Source: G963668655 sp963668655 | Lineage (GTDB): Bacteria; Myxococcota_A; SURF-8 | Length of the DNA stretch: 64,000 nucleotides | Assembly (NCBI GenBank): GCA_963668655.2 | Contig: CAXXPQ010000001.1 | Location: 682,001-746,000 of the forward strand | Direction: 5' to 3' | In this document: positions 46,301 through 52,917 of the stretch, one piece after another | Layout: the number at the start of each line of letters is the position of its first letter | Numbering within the stretch: the first letter of the stretch is position 1 | Notes under the pieces: generated by a model | Told to the model about the DNA's origin: nothing | Database searches by the model: none | Seen by the model: only the letters and a program-made list of their open reading frames with translations | Position numbers and translations under genes: made by a program

Positions 46301-46601
46301 AGGCGGTCTTCAGGCGGGCATAGATTTCCTCGTTTTGCGGGTCGCGATCGAGCACCTTGCGCAGGCATTCGTCTTCCTGCTCGGGACTGAGCATTTTCTC
46401 GCCGTACACCGCCGCCGCCAGCAGCCAGAAATCCGAGGCTTTTTCGGCATACTCCGTCCGCTGTGCCCGGGCGGTATACAGATCGGCCAGTTCGCCCCAA
46501 CGTTCGTTTTCCGTGTAGGCGGATTCAAGCGCTTGGAAGGCTTCCTCGTTGTCGGGGGATGATTCCAGAGTCTTCAAAAACTGCCGGATTTGCTTCTCCA
46601 T
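34374..46601 (-). CDS. Giant tetratricopeptide-repeat protein
   Basis: About 4075 aa, with no signal peptide and no membrane segment, so probably cytoplasmic. Residues 1 to about 3700 are helical TPR-like repeats. The clearest unit is about 70 aa: W-x(2)-L-x(3)-L-x(2)-R, then LA-x-L-x(3)-L-x-D, then A-x(3)-Y-x(2)-VL-x(2)-D-P, then AL-x-ALERLY; by eye roughly fifty units follow one another. The last 370 residues are different and contain QRELVFLMTSNAMLVRP (from residue 3918) and RAGLLLCNDLATAL. These are placed like the HExxH helix and following helix of M48 zincins, but without the zinc ligands, so a dead peptidase-like fold is possible. Giant TPR proteins of this sort occur in myxobacteria-like genomes. 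The ATG at 46601 follows AGGAGG; the frame opens further to a TTG at 46625. Confidence 0.9.
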   Translation of the reverse strand: MEKQIRQFLKTLESSPDNEEAFQALESAYTENERWGELADLYTARAQRTEYAEKASDFWLLAAAVYGEKMLSPEQEDECLRKVLDRDPQNEEIYARLKTAYAEREDWEKLLALLQSLLERIEEPSRRAGALLDLAGIYKSAFHDEERQISFLKSALDADPDHPAALEKMKAHYFNTLHGEPAAALLERQAALIEGDEEKGNLYLEAGLALADNPFERVLATEILQKASDLLGGTKDIKKTLKELNGLEKTWKKRLTKSDEEALTQPDNLAAAAAYRNSAGLRCAFSPDETSEILNGLEKSLAMDPQNRQALAMADRLLSEREDWSALAEFLGKVIEQIPDGAVKEAATARAARLYLEKLERAEDADAMYRRLFETNPDHLTAYRRLTERLKESGDEDGLRAILEDRLKRSREYRGKIDANLQLAGIKKDAGDDPRDIIPHYQAVLDLEPQNAEAVRNLVELYRDEEEFDKLLDLYPLLIAATKDRGNRREAELGFAKLLEKEFGRNEEAFRHYAEAFLLDPTDEDTLGVLEDLAIELDGWERLVDRLRYLIYREERPENWRDLLFKLGQIYDRELSQIDEAEACYRELFEDEATLDTLDALERLYAKNERWERLLEILDKKAEMALDAEERRDILLEKARVIEEEVKDEEAAIAAYFKVIEAAPDEIEAYRRLSARLEKAERFDELARIIEQQLGAITSIPEKVALYDRLGDLFLNRLDDREAAAMAYLDGVKLDPAHLPAIERLETFLEEDILPNEIFQGLESYYHNLEKWDKLNDGYVALLRSEEDPQKRGELCHKLAGLNLEQRMLPEQAYAWVQKGLEIPYASVKFLMRALEISRKLDKQPELLETLENKADSLEDPEKRARFAVALGRLYWDGMQDGENAELQYLSATEAAPEDVEVLREAADFMEQMENWTDWAEMTDKLADLSKQPERKRERLLLLADVAENKLFDNEKALAAWRKLLEMDDRDKPARDAVLRLLRELERWEDLAAELEERVRVSDDKEERLDLKVRLADLNEEQLKDPVRATSLYREVLEEDAHDARAFEALERLFERGMGGLEVAAVLRPLYEEQQEHQKLVKTLIVEHEQAEGEEAIRQARRIARMYEEDLNDAPQAFKWFGKAFLSDEGIAALKDLLRTAIATGSDGEFIEFCDLKLARDLKDKHRVQILFTAAEMEKDRLDRPEEARARYQAILDVDAANEAALGALVDLSRESGDDHALADLMERKLAASTEKSARREVALELALHNYRRLDNPEAALELLGGLLEERENDPEVFEKMEEILHAGERYGELYDLLERKLKYLREDDDILPVKIQMGSLLENNLERLDEAVEIYLDLARNYTNSPVVGALVGRLLSQDSTSLLFAEEMEEKYIKAQDWKRLVQVYEIKLKNADSPAQKATLLEKISGIYGELQDNEKAFEGFARVFADDPSNDAALDELEKLAGELGWWRPLADACAHAAENAEDLERSSELFIKAALLTEDILAEPENAIGAYRRVFDRDPNNETAVEAVESICNRIERWEDLYRTYLQRAEHVEETEEKIALYRKTCAVFEEKLDDPVGAIPYYEKIHELSPDDLEPIDTLLGLYDTSGDWENKALFLEKKVAFMDDMVVRHALLVAKAELHEAYLNQSAESKDIYKRILDENEDNERALQTLESYVEREEFQEELARYLAPFYERREDWDRLVDMREYIFIHSTDRDERLELLQSIAVLWEERLSGPMLAFGVYTRAFRERPDVFDVQDHLERLAATLGQFEQLATLFDEKIGQLSAEEEADLIVAIRMRAAALAETHLQRVEDSAEHYRQVLVLDAQHLEALDNLERIYNVERQWPELVDILERKFALSEDLETRKDLLFKIATLFEEEMADNAASIDTYRRILVLDDTDREALKALVRLTANEERWEELHGVRLRQLELARDEEEAWDLRHEIGLVLWQQLDRIPEAIEGFASILEENRQYVATREALEELLRIPEAELAAAKVLEPIYEVEGRFDPMIRTLDIQANHAPTPEDRRDLYLRMTHIAESMLFDANRAFSSALSAFDSDAANPDIRTLLERLAEDSGRWMDAASAYRSMVDRVDDMALQTALLLGAGRIVLEKLDDPAGAEPDFELVETLDPENGPALDNLQRIHERLEDWEKLVRVLKRKAELAAEPAAKIALLSSAAEVLEYRMVDQPAAVAAFLEVLDVDPEHGPGLAELDRLYLDLEHYEELDGILDRRIAITEDGAPRHDLEFRKGRLLEEHLDRSQQSLGIYRNILIEDDEHARTLEALERMVAETGFRGEALAILSPILEDKGWWQRLADLLETYAAAMAGEEEQKSTWARLKLVYEEKLDNPVQAFDVARRILRDDFRSENARKEMERLATATGGYDGLVDTYRELFEEVEEQDIRLEFLMKIARICENQLHEDERAIDAYTQILDIDEKHFTAMAALDRLYERTERFADLVELIPREFAMFDDRQEILEQRLRLGGLWEEKLGDNLTAIDMFGQVLHEEPENAAALAALERLYENEEMWDQLVDIYKAEIRIARGDTKKARLYARMADVIDRRLGQPREAIPIWKRVLQFDDRNEALMEKLENLYEREEMWSDLIGHLKKRLRGARGAAERAGIVKKMALVHLDHLGQEDQAAQLLLKVLEYSPEDMETVDRLEQLYQKNQSWAKLAELLQRLAPRLQGADLRALNLRLVALRLGYLRDRAGAENLTRQLLAADPTAVEVARLEELFGATDSHRLYLEILDRQALLAEEDATKVAIHFRMAEIWRDRIGDNESTKLSYEKVLEIQPKNLQAAELLEDYYRTSGEWEKLIGVLRVRMEEAELPERCIMLRQTAEIQEEKLGEFSAAYDALAELFRIEFDDASLLEKLGQLSADTERHADFVELLSGLIPQVEEEERLFKAFTLRIANILERKLDRLDEAADYYKAFLGTKTFDDHAVEFLIAYHESRDEWAELVGAYQMKIPYMNQEEKVAVGCRVAEIFNTRLEQTDRAVKTYYQVLKMDDRCEPAVDALIGIFEARGDWKPLAEMLRKKMHLVSDPAEISRLRLRIAALYRTELGDLQQAKTFYRSVVADDPQCGEALEALEGIYSEEENYDELLEILSRRVNVSEATEEKVSLYRKMAMIWLEKFVQPDMAVSYLEKALDLEPADLKSLETLERVYREAEDWPALASAYQRHLDQSIDADEIVGLCVKLGRIHGEFMFQPTQAVEFFNKALKIDETYVDAWQALADLYAAHEQWERAITTLERIADLSPDMKKKVAALAHVGRIHLEQLSDRESAKAVYDRMLALDPTFVPALQALRKYYAAVEDWPKFLETLAQEKQYVEDAEERGRLMYEEGRYYEEKENDLDQAIIIYREALSHAPDHLKLLQRLGRIHFEREHWDEAREILLHHLDVAADMPPAEKGLLHHKVATIAELQQNDNEALHHYTTAYKIDSNNLATLEGLSRTLERRGDWERAFRVTQTILARFRSKKSGSEIVELFCRLGRLNAKLGKIEASVRMFDKALERDPRSVLALTDLVNIYESLEMWKKALQNRAKLIKLVKDDDLFEQWKAVGEIYAEKLDNLEKGLEAYRHALEIKANDPALLTRLADLLLRSGNMEDAIGVLRGALELEEDDGRRLELNIHLGDLIMENGANPKDCLEYFNAALDIDPSRDDLFRKIEDFLMKREDWDELDSNYRLMITRIPQEDTDRWLGMWKKLGRLLANRDEYLDDAVQVWEVISRYDADNPATTEIMADLYLRSPKYQDKARQLYHSVLQQDPERVDAYRALWKIHFGAEEFDRAFIFASVADYLGGEGHPAAEFYRDNKHELKAEAIGTISRESWAGALLHPDARHSIGQILNILYHHIGGVMPSDLRQEGLKKKNRLDLSEHINICTTTVDILKTLNLPTPEIYMKQGYGPGVEPLAVQPMTLMIGADAFENFPQRELVFLMTSNAMLVRPDFLIPHMLSEGNVRALLDAAARLFDSGFQAAGNKAAVDELTKKIDKGLPKKVREPLGGFIGEYLESAKDLDIRRWRRALRLSAYRAGLLLCNDLATALKTLEKHPGRLTEEERAETVRELIAFFISPEYYRCRKELNLGIL

Positions 46602-47018
46602 GGTACCGTCTTCCTCCTGCCGCAACCTGAATACGGAAGTCGCAAACTATCGTGATTTCAGTATGATAGACCACATTGAGCCATCCATCCAGATGGAAGG
46701 ACGCATCGTTTTCGGTCGTGAAAATCTCGGTTGCCGTCCGATAACCGGGATCTTGCTCAGCCACTCGGGAACGTTATCCAAGCGGTCTGGAAAGGTGCTT
46801 GGCACACAGAAGGATAGAAGGATGCCCCGGCAATGTCAAATTAATAACCGATTGGGAACGGGTTCTCTCCGCAGCCGCAAAAAGAGAGGAAAACCGGCCG
46901 GGACGGCTCCGGAGCGCTTGTCAATCCGGCCGCCTTGTGATAGGGATGAAACGGCCCGTTCAAGCGGAAGAACAATGGATCGACCCATAAAAACGGCGGA
47001 GTCCGACAGGAGGAAAAC
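46602..47018. other. Divergent intergenic region between TPR gene and SDR
   Basis: About 417 bp that must hold promoters for two divergent genes. The best plus-strand candidate is TTGTCA at 46918-46923, but its -10 (TAGGGA after 17 bases) is poor. AT-rich TATCAT/CATACT on the minus strand near 46660 is a weak candidate for the TPR gene. AGGAGG at 47008-47013 is the ribosome site of the SDR gene. No gene or repeat is seen. Confidence 0.35.
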
Positions 47019-47783
47019 ATGCGGGAAGCCTTGAATCTGACGGGGAAAACGGCCATCGTCACCGGCGCCAGCCGGGGAATCGGCAAAGCCATCGCGAAGG
47101 AGCTTTCGGTCCTGGGCGCGAACGTGGCGATGTTGAGCCGCAAGCCGGACGCCATTCAGGCGGCGGCGGACGAGATCGGGGCGGCCACGGGCGGCCGGGT
47201 GCTGGCCCTGGCCTGTCATTGCGGCAAGGCGGAGCCCATTCGGGAGGCCGTGGCCCGGATCGCCGAAGAATTCGGAGGCATCGACATCCTGGTCAACAAC
47301 GTGGCCACCAATCCGCACTTCGGCATGGTGCTCGACGGCACTCCGGAGCTTTTCGCCAAGATCCTGGAAACCAACGTGGTGGGTTACTATACCATGGTCC
47401 AGGCGGTGGCGCCGCACATGGACAAGGCCGGGGGCGGATCCGTGGTCAACATCGCCTCCGTGGCGGGCATTTCTCCCGCGCCCTTCATGGGGCTGTACAG
47501 TGTCTCCAAGGCCGCCGTGATCCACCTGGGCAAGACCCTGGCCAAGGAACTGGGGCCGCGCGGGATCCGGGTCAATACGGTGGCTCCGGGCCTCATCAAG
47601 ACGGACTTCTCCCGGGCGCTCTGGAGCAACCAGGCCATTCTGGACGAAGTGCTGAAAAGCCAGGCCGTCGCGCGCATCGGAGAGGTGGAGGAGCCGGCGC
47701 GCATGGTGGCCTTTCTGGCCTCGGAGGCGGCGGCTTTCATCACGGGTGGCGTGTTCGCCGTGGACGGCGGATCCATCCTCTGA
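47019..47783 (+). CDS. Short-chain dehydrogenase/reductase, FabG/DHRS4-like
   Basis: 254-aa NADPH-dependent oxidoreductase. TGASRGIG (residues 15-22), VNNVATN, the catalytic serine in NIASVAGI, YSVSK and the PGLIKTDF segment are all intact. The C-terminus FITGGVFAVDGGSIL is typical of FabG-like SDRs. The closest style is the DHRS4/2,4-dienoyl reductase group, acting on carbonyls of lipids or retinoid-like compounds, but the substrate is uncertain. Strong AGGAGG six bases before the ATG. The next gene follows after 11 bp and is probably in the same operon. Confidence 0.92.
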   Translation: MREALNLTGKTAIVTGASRGIGKAIAKELSVLGANVAMLSRKPDAIQAAADEIGAATGGRVLALACHCGKAEPIREAVARIAEEFGGIDILVNNVATNPHFGMVLDGTPELFAKILETNVVGYYTMVQAVAPHMDKAGGGSVVNIASVAGISPAPFMGLYSVSKAAVIHLGKTLAKELGPRGIRVNTVAPGLIKTDFSRALWSNQAILDEVLKSQAVARIGEVEEPARMVAFLASEAAAFITGGVFAVDGGSIL

Positions 47784-47794
47784 CGGGACGCGTC

Positions 47795-48649
47795 ATGGCA
47801 TCCGAAACGCACCGGATTCGCAGGGATCCCTATGAAATCTTTGCGGAAAACACGCATCCGGCGGCCATGAACGCTCGGCGCAGATGGCTGGGAGAACACA
47901 GCCGGGCCTTCCATCAACTGGAGAATGAACGCCGAGAGGCGTTTTCCGAAGGCCAGCAACCCAGCGGTTCCCTCGGGTCCGTGCGCCAGACCATCGAACG
48001 GCTTTTCGCCCTGTTTCTGTTGGGCGCGAAACCCACGCCCGCCGTACGGCAGGCTCTGGATTTCCTGCTGGACCGCAAGGCCCCCAGCCTGGACGGCGTG
48101 CGCCTGGACGGGATCGACGGAACCGATCTGTTCTTTCACCTGCCGCACGGCGAGAAATCCGGACTGGCGGAACTGTCCGGAACTCCTTTTTTTCCCGGCC
48201 ATGCCGGTATCCTGAAAAGCTCGGCGGCGCTGTTTTTCGCGAGCGTGTTTCGCTGCGACCGGCGGGAGGACGTACGGCGGGCCGGGCAGGCGCTGTTGTC
48301 GCGTTCGGGAGAAGGCGGCGATCTCTGCAAGGCGCGGACCTCCCGGCTGAACGTCCTGCTCGCTCTGTCCTCCCATCCGAGCCATCGCGGCCATTCGGCC
48401 ACGCTGAGAACCGTGGCTCCCGTGGCCCGCTGGCAACGTCCGGACGGACGCTTCGGCTCCGCGCCGTTTCTGCCCGTGCTCTGGACGCTTTCTCTTCAGA
48501 ACGGGCGCAAGGCCCGGGCGATCCTTCGCCGTTCGCTCCCGGCCCTGTTGCGCGGACAGCAGGCGGACGGCTCCTGGGGCCGCAAGGATCCGGAATTCCA
48601 GACCTGGATGGCGGTGGAGGTGCTGAAACGCATGGGCGTGATTCCCTGA
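47795..48649 (+). CDS. Alpha/alpha-toroid (prenyltransferase/squalene-cyclase-like) domain protein
   Basis: 284 aa, not assigned to a function. The C-terminus has QQADGSWGRKDPEFQTWMAVEVL, a good QW-type repeat (Q-x3-GSW) found in terpene cyclases and in other alpha/alpha-barrel proteins. An earlier repeat is RWQRPDGRFGSAPFLPVLWTL. At 284 aa it is much shorter than squalene-hopene cyclase (over 600) and I see no DxDD acid motif, so it is not a complete cyclase. The ATG at 47795 lies 11 bases after the SDR stop with a weak GGGACG ribosome site. Coupling to the SDR suggests one small-molecule or lipid pathway. Confidence 0.7.
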   Translation: MASETHRIRRDPYEIFAENTHPAAMNARRRWLGEHSRAFHQLENERREAFSEGQQPSGSLGSVRQTIERLFALFLLGAKPTPAVRQALDFLLDRKAPSLDGVRLDGIDGTDLFFHLPHGEKSGLAELSGTPFFPGHAGILKSSAALFFASVFRCDRREDVRRAGQALLSRSGEGGDLCKARTSRLNVLLALSSHPSHRGHSATLRTVAPVARWQRPDGRFGSAPFLPVLWTLSLQNGRKARAILRRSLPALLRGQQADGSWGRKDPEFQTWMAVEVLKRMGVIP

Positions 48650-48719
48650 TGTTTCCGGCGTTTTTCGCGGATCCGCCCGGCCGCCGATCCGGCGAATCGA
48701 AAACTGTGGCGGCCCGGCG

Positions 48720-48747
48720 TTGACATTTCCGCCATTCATGGCATAAT
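48720..48747 (+). promoter_or_regulatory. Sigma-70-type promoter of the P-domain lipoprotein gene
   Basis: TTGACA (48720-48725), a 16-base spacer and CATAAT (48742-48747). Near-consensus; leader of about 42 nt. Confidence 0.75.
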
Positions 48748-48795
48748 TTTTCATTGGCCTGGAACCGTCAACCGAAGAGGCAGAGGCGCGACACG

Positions 48796-51162
48796 ATGGA
48801 ACGGCACCCCGGAACCGACATTCGAATTCTTTTTCTGCTGCTTGTCCTGCTGACTCTGGGCTGCGAGTCCACCCTGGGAGAACGTGCGGGTGATACGGAT
48901 TCTTCCGGCGATTTCGATTATCCGGAACCGGCTACGGACGGCGACGCGGAGGCGGATTCCCTTCCGGACGGCGATCTCGAACGCGACGAAAACGCAGACG
49001 GCGACGCGGACCTGGACGACGATCCTCCGGAGACGGCGGAAAGTTCCGAATTCGAGGAGGCATGGGATTCCGATCCGGATCCCGAGCCCGAACCGGAACT
49101 CGATGCCAACGGATTCGACTACGATCGTTTGGTTTTCGACGGCGGCATCGAGGCCCTGGCCATTCCCGATCCCGGAACGCTGGAATCCCCCCTTCAGGTC
49201 ATCGGCGATCTGCCCGTCTGGGATCTGGAGGTTCACGTGGTGATCGAACACGATTTTCCGCCCGATCTTAGCCTGGAGATGGAAAGCCCGCAGGGAAAAA
49301 TCGTATCGCTGCGCCGGGCGAATCTTCCCTCGAGTTCCGACCGTCTCGACGCGGTCACCCGGCACGCCGATTTTCGCGGGGAACGCACGGAGGGAACCTG
49401 GAAGTTGCGCGTCACGGATCATCGCGAGGGAGACGGCGGGCGTCTGCTGTACTGGCGCATCGCCTTTCTTTCCGGCCCCGCGTTCACGGAGAACGATTCG
49501 GATCCGGGTCCGGATCACGGAGGCTATCCCCTGGACATTCCCGACAACGATCCCCGGGGCGTTTCCGCCGCCTTGCGGGTGGAAAGCGGCCCCGTCGTGG
49601 AAGGGCTCTGCCTGAAGATCGATTGGCGTCATCCCTTCGGGGCGGATCTTCAACTGGATCTGCGCTCCCCCCGGGGCGACTGGGCCATTCTGAAGGAAAC
49701 GGGAGCGCCGCTGGAAGCCTACGACGGAGAGTACCGGTTCAACAGCGAGGTCTTCGCGGGACAGCCGTCCGAAGGCGTCTGGGTGGCCTCCGTACGCGAT
49801 CTGTACCAGGGCGACTCCGGCGTCTGGCGGGACTGGCGCGTGATTTTCGACTGTTATCGCATCCAGGATCCGGACGGCGATCTGGACGGCGAGGAGGAAT
49901 TCGACGACGAACTCGATGACGATCCGTACGCGGAGGGCGATCCGGATTCGGAAGCGGAGTCCGACCTTGAGACGGAATCCGACCTGGAAGCGGAAACGGA
50001 TTCTTCAACGGCCTGCCTGGCCGCTTCCGTTACGTCCTTTCCCTTCGAGACGGAGGCGAACACCGCGTCCTGCCCGTCCCGGCTTTCGCCTCCGGACGCC
50101 TGCGCGGGCTGGTCCATGGACGGCCCCGAGAGCGTCTGGCCGGTGGAACTGTCCGCCGGGGACCGATTGCTGGCGCGGATTCTCTCGCCGGAATTCGACG
50201 CGGGACTGTATGTGCTGGGTTCTCTGTCGGACGAAGCCGCTTTCTGCCGGGGCACGGACCGGGGCCGGGTAGGCGAGGACGAAAGCCTGGAGTTCACCGC
50301 GAGCGAGGCCGGAACGTTTTACGTGGTGGCGGATTCCGCCGCGGAGAGCGAATTCGGCGGATTCACCCTCCGCATGGAAAAGAATCCCGCAGACGCGGGC
50401 GGAGCCGTCCATTCGTCCACGACGCTTCCGAAACTCATCACCGACGCCAATCCCATCGGCGTCAGCGCCGTGGTGCCCATCGAGGAATTCTCCATCGCGA
50501 ACCGGATCTGCGCGGGAGTGGAGATCACTCATCCCTCTCCTCGGGAGCTGTACGTCAGCCTGCGCTCTCCGGACGGGACCATCGCGGTGCTGCACGACCA
50601 CGAGGACGGCCTGGGCGGCATCCGCAAGGAATGGAGCCTGGACACCTTCCAGGGGGAATGGACCCGGGGCAACTGGCTGTTGCGCGCGCGGGACAACAGC
50701 CGCTACAACGTCGGCACGATCGACGATTTCTGGATCGACCTGAACTGTGGGGAGGCGGACGGCGACCAGGACTTCGACCTGGATCCGGATCCGGACACCG
50801 ACTGCCCGGCGGACGTTTTCCTGAACGGAAACTGGGCTCCGGAATGGGCGGTCCCCGTGAATCCTCCCATGGAACTGGAAGATCTGTGGGCCTGCAGCGA
50901 CATCGACGACTGGTACAAGTTCCCGGCGAGCGCGAGCCAGCGGATTTCCGTAACCGCCCGTTTCCGGGATTACGACGGGGACATGGACATCAAACTGTAC
51001 AAGGAAGGCGATTACAGCAGCTACGTGGCCAGTTCCGCCTCCGTCACCGACAACGAGAGTTTCACCTACACGCCCACGACGGACGGCTATTACTACCTGA
51101 AGGTCTACGTGCTCGGCACCGGTTACCAGGTTCCCTATACGCTGGAAATTTCCGTGGAGTAG
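48796..51162 (+). CDS. Lipoprotein with three P-domains and two PPC domains, no protease
   Basis: 788 aa. Signal peptide with lipobox LTLGC, then an acidic DGD/DPEPE linker. Domains: P-domain 1 (about residues 105-225, DLSLEMESPQGK), P-domain 2 (about 250-360, LQLDLRSPRGD), a second acidic linker (360-405), a PPC-like domain (about 408-535), P-domain 3 (about 540-655, ELYVSLRSPDGT), a third short acidic linker, and a C-terminal PPC domain (about 675-788). P and PPC domains usually sit behind secreted proteases, but no catalytic domain is present here, so this looks like a purely structural or binding surface protein. The ATG at 48796 is chosen for the signal peptide. Confidence 0.85.
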   Translation: MERHPGTDIRILFLLLVLLTLGCESTLGERAGDTDSSGDFDYPEPATDGDAEADSLPDGDLERDENADGDADLDDDPPETAESSEFEEAWDSDPDPEPEPELDANGFDYDRLVFDGGIEALAIPDPGTLESPLQVIGDLPVWDLEVHVVIEHDFPPDLSLEMESPQGKIVSLRRANLPSSSDRLDAVTRHADFRGERTEGTWKLRVTDHREGDGGRLLYWRIAFLSGPAFTENDSDPGPDHGGYPLDIPDNDPRGVSAALRVESGPVVEGLCLKIDWRHPFGADLQLDLRSPRGDWAILKETGAPLEAYDGEYRFNSEVFAGQPSEGVWVASVRDLYQGDSGVWRDWRVIFDCYRIQDPDGDLDGEEEFDDELDDDPYAEGDPDSEAESDLETESDLEAETDSSTACLAASVTSFPFETEANTASCPSRLSPPDACAGWSMDGPESVWPVELSAGDRLLARILSPEFDAGLYVLGSLSDEAAFCRGTDRGRVGEDESLEFTASEAGTFYVVADSAAESEFGGFTLRMEKNPADAGGAVHSSTTLPKLITDANPIGVSAVVPIEEFSIANRICAGVEITHPSPRELYVSLRSPDGTIAVLHDHEDGLGGIRKEWSLDTFQGEWTRGNWLLRARDNSRYNVGTIDDFWIDLNCGEADGDQDFDLDPDPDTDCPADVFLNGNWAPEWAVPVNPPMELEDLWACSDIDDWYKFPASASQRISVTARFRDYDGDMDIKLYKEGDYSSYVASSASVTDNESFTYTPTTDGYYYLKVYVLGTGYQVPYTLEISVE

Positions 51163-51192
51163 GCGCCTTCCCGCCGAATTTCCCGTGAACGC

Positions 51193-51245
51193 CCGCCCTG
51201 AAGACCGGCATGTGGACGAAAATAAGCGGAAGGGCGGTTTTTATT
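51193..51245 (+). terminator. Terminator after the P-domain lipoprotein gene
   Basis: CCGCCCT (51193-51199) pairs with AGGGCGG (51231-51237) across a long 31-nt loop, followed by TTTTTATTT. The loop length makes it less certain than the others. Confidence 0.6.
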
Positions 51246-51264
51246 TCGCCTCTCCTTCCATTTT

Positions 51265-51273
51265 TGGTATACT
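51265..51273 (+). promoter_or_regulatory. Extended -10 promoter of the next lipoprotein gene
   Basis: TGGTATACT (51265-51273) with no good -35. It gives a leader of about 65 nt. Same hexamer as the promoter at 31224-31232. Confidence 0.55.
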
Positions 51274-51341
51274 CCGCATATATTGAGGGATCTGCTTCGG
51301 ATCACGGGGAACCGAAAACGGAAATCGGTAAGGAGGACGAC

Positions 51342-52895
51342 ATGAACGTGCGAACCTGGCGGTGGCTGGCTCTGTGTCTTTCGATGGCCCTTCTGATGGC
51401 CGCATCGGCCTGTTCGGGCGGCAGCGACGAGGGATTGACGGACGGCGACCAGTCGCCGGAGGACGGGGACGAGGATACGGCGAATCCCGACGGCGATACG
51501 GACGGGGATGCGCCGGACGGCGACAGCGACGGGGACGTGGACGGAGACGCCGACGGGGATACGGACGAACCGGTGGGAACCGGAACGATCTCCGGGACGG
51601 TCCACACGGCGGACGACCTGCTTACCTTCAATCGCGTGGTGGCGCTCTACGACAGCAATCCCTTCGTGACTTTCGACGCCCAGCCCGTGGAGACCTTCGA
51701 CATCACCGGCGCGGCGGGCACGGAAGAGGTGGACTACACCTTCCAGGACGTTTCCGCCGGGCAGTATTACCTGATTCTCTACGTGGACGTGAACAACAAC
51801 GACGATTCCTCGGACGACGTGGCGGCCGTCTATCCGGACAAGGTTTCGGTGGTGCCGGACGATCCCGCGCTTTCCGCCGGCATCGACATCTACATCGGCA
51901 TCCAGTCCCAGGACCGGGGGCAGATCGCCGGATCGCTCTATCTTCCGGAAGCCTTCCGGGACAAGGAGGTCGTGGTCGTGGCGGCGGAAGTCAAGGCATC
52001 CGGCGAGATGGAGCCCTGGCCCAGCGCCGTGCACTTCACCGAGACCGTGGCCACCGACCCGCGCCCCTTCGCGCTCCAGAACCTCACCGAGGGCAAGTAT
52101 CACGTCCTGGTCTTCGTGACGGTTACGGACGGCGACGCGCCCGAATCCTTCATCTCGCCCTACGGTCCGTACGAAATCAAGGCCGGGAGCATGACCCACG
52201 ACGGCGAGGTCTTCTATGTCGATCAGGCGGACCCGAACCTGGGCAGCGTGACCGGAACCATCACGTTGGCCGGCGCGGCGCCGGTGGGTACCCTGGGCGT
52301 GTATCTCTACGATTTCGAGAACACCATCGAACCGGTAAGCTGGGCCTTCGTGGAAATGACGGAGAACGTGACCGAATACCAGTACACCGTCTCCAACCTG
52401 GTGGAGCAGGACGATTTCTGGATCGCCGGATTCTATCAGATGGACGAGGATCACATCTCCCTGGATTTCTGGGCCGAAACCCTGGACATCACGTCGGAAA
52501 AGAAAGACTGGACGGACATCGATTTCAGTATCGCCGTCACGGAGCTTTCCGGAACCATCTCCATCGCCTCCGAGGCCACGGCGGATACTTTCGCGCGGAT
52601 GTTCCTCTGGTCCGGTCCCGCGGAGAACCGCTTCGGCGGCGGGGTGGACGTGCTGCTGCCGCCTTCGGCTGCGGGGCTGCGGGCCGTGGATTACGCCATT
52701 TATCCGGCGCACGACGGCACCTGGATTCCCGTGCTGGCCATCGATACGGACGGAAACGGCGTGGATCCTTACACGGACAACTGGTGCTACAACGAAACCA
52801 ACACGATTACCATCGACGGCAGCCAGCTCACCGCCTCCTTCAATTTCAACGTGGACGCCGGAACCTGCGGCGCGCCGCCTACGGGATCGAAGTAG
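51342..52895 (+). CDS. Lipoprotein with four Ig-like repeat domains
   Basis: 517 aa. Signal peptide with lipobox AASAC, then a pure DGD linker (residues 35-75, the clearest example in the window). The body has four beta-sandwich repeats, each opening with G-x-(I/V)-x-G-(T/S): GTISGTV near residue 80, GQIAGSL near 192, GSVTGTI near 301 and ELSGTIS near 400. They resemble carboxypeptidase-regulatory-like or prealbumin-like domains found in surface proteins. No enzyme motif. AGGAGG at 51331-51336 fixes the start; a longer frame from 51210 runs through the promoter. Role unknown, probably surface-exposed. Confidence 0.82.
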   Translation: MNVRTWRWLALCLSMALLMAASACSGGSDEGLTDGDQSPEDGDEDTANPDGDTDGDAPDGDSDGDVDGDADGDTDEPVGTGTISGTVHTADDLLTFNRVVALYDSNPFVTFDAQPVETFDITGAAGTEEVDYTFQDVSAGQYYLILYVDVNNNDDSSDDVAAVYPDKVSVVPDDPALSAGIDIYIGIQSQDRGQIAGSLYLPEAFRDKEVVVVAAEVKASGEMEPWPSAVHFTETVATDPRPFALQNLTEGKYHVLVFVTVTDGDAPESFISPYGPYEIKAGSMTHDGEVFYVDQADPNLGSVTGTITLAGAAPVGTLGVYLYDFENTIEPVSWAFVEMTENVTEYQYTVSNLVEQDDFWIAGFYQMDEDHISLDFWAETLDITSEKKDWTDIDFSIAVTELSGTISIASEATADTFARMFLWSGPAENRFGGGVDVLLPPSAAGLRAVDYAIYPAHDGTWIPVLAIDTDGNGVDPYTDNWCYNETNTITIDGSQLTASFNFNVDAGTCGAPPTGSK

Positions 52896-52917
52896 GAAAT
52901 TTCCTTTGACCGTCACG

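Noticed and set aside
34332..46562. Long plus-strand open frames of 1284, 1800 and 874 codons opposite the TPR gene
   Set aside because: They are antisense shadows of a GC-rich, repetitive gene. Composition is odd (many Gln, His, Phe, Val), there are no ribosome sites, and no domains are seen.
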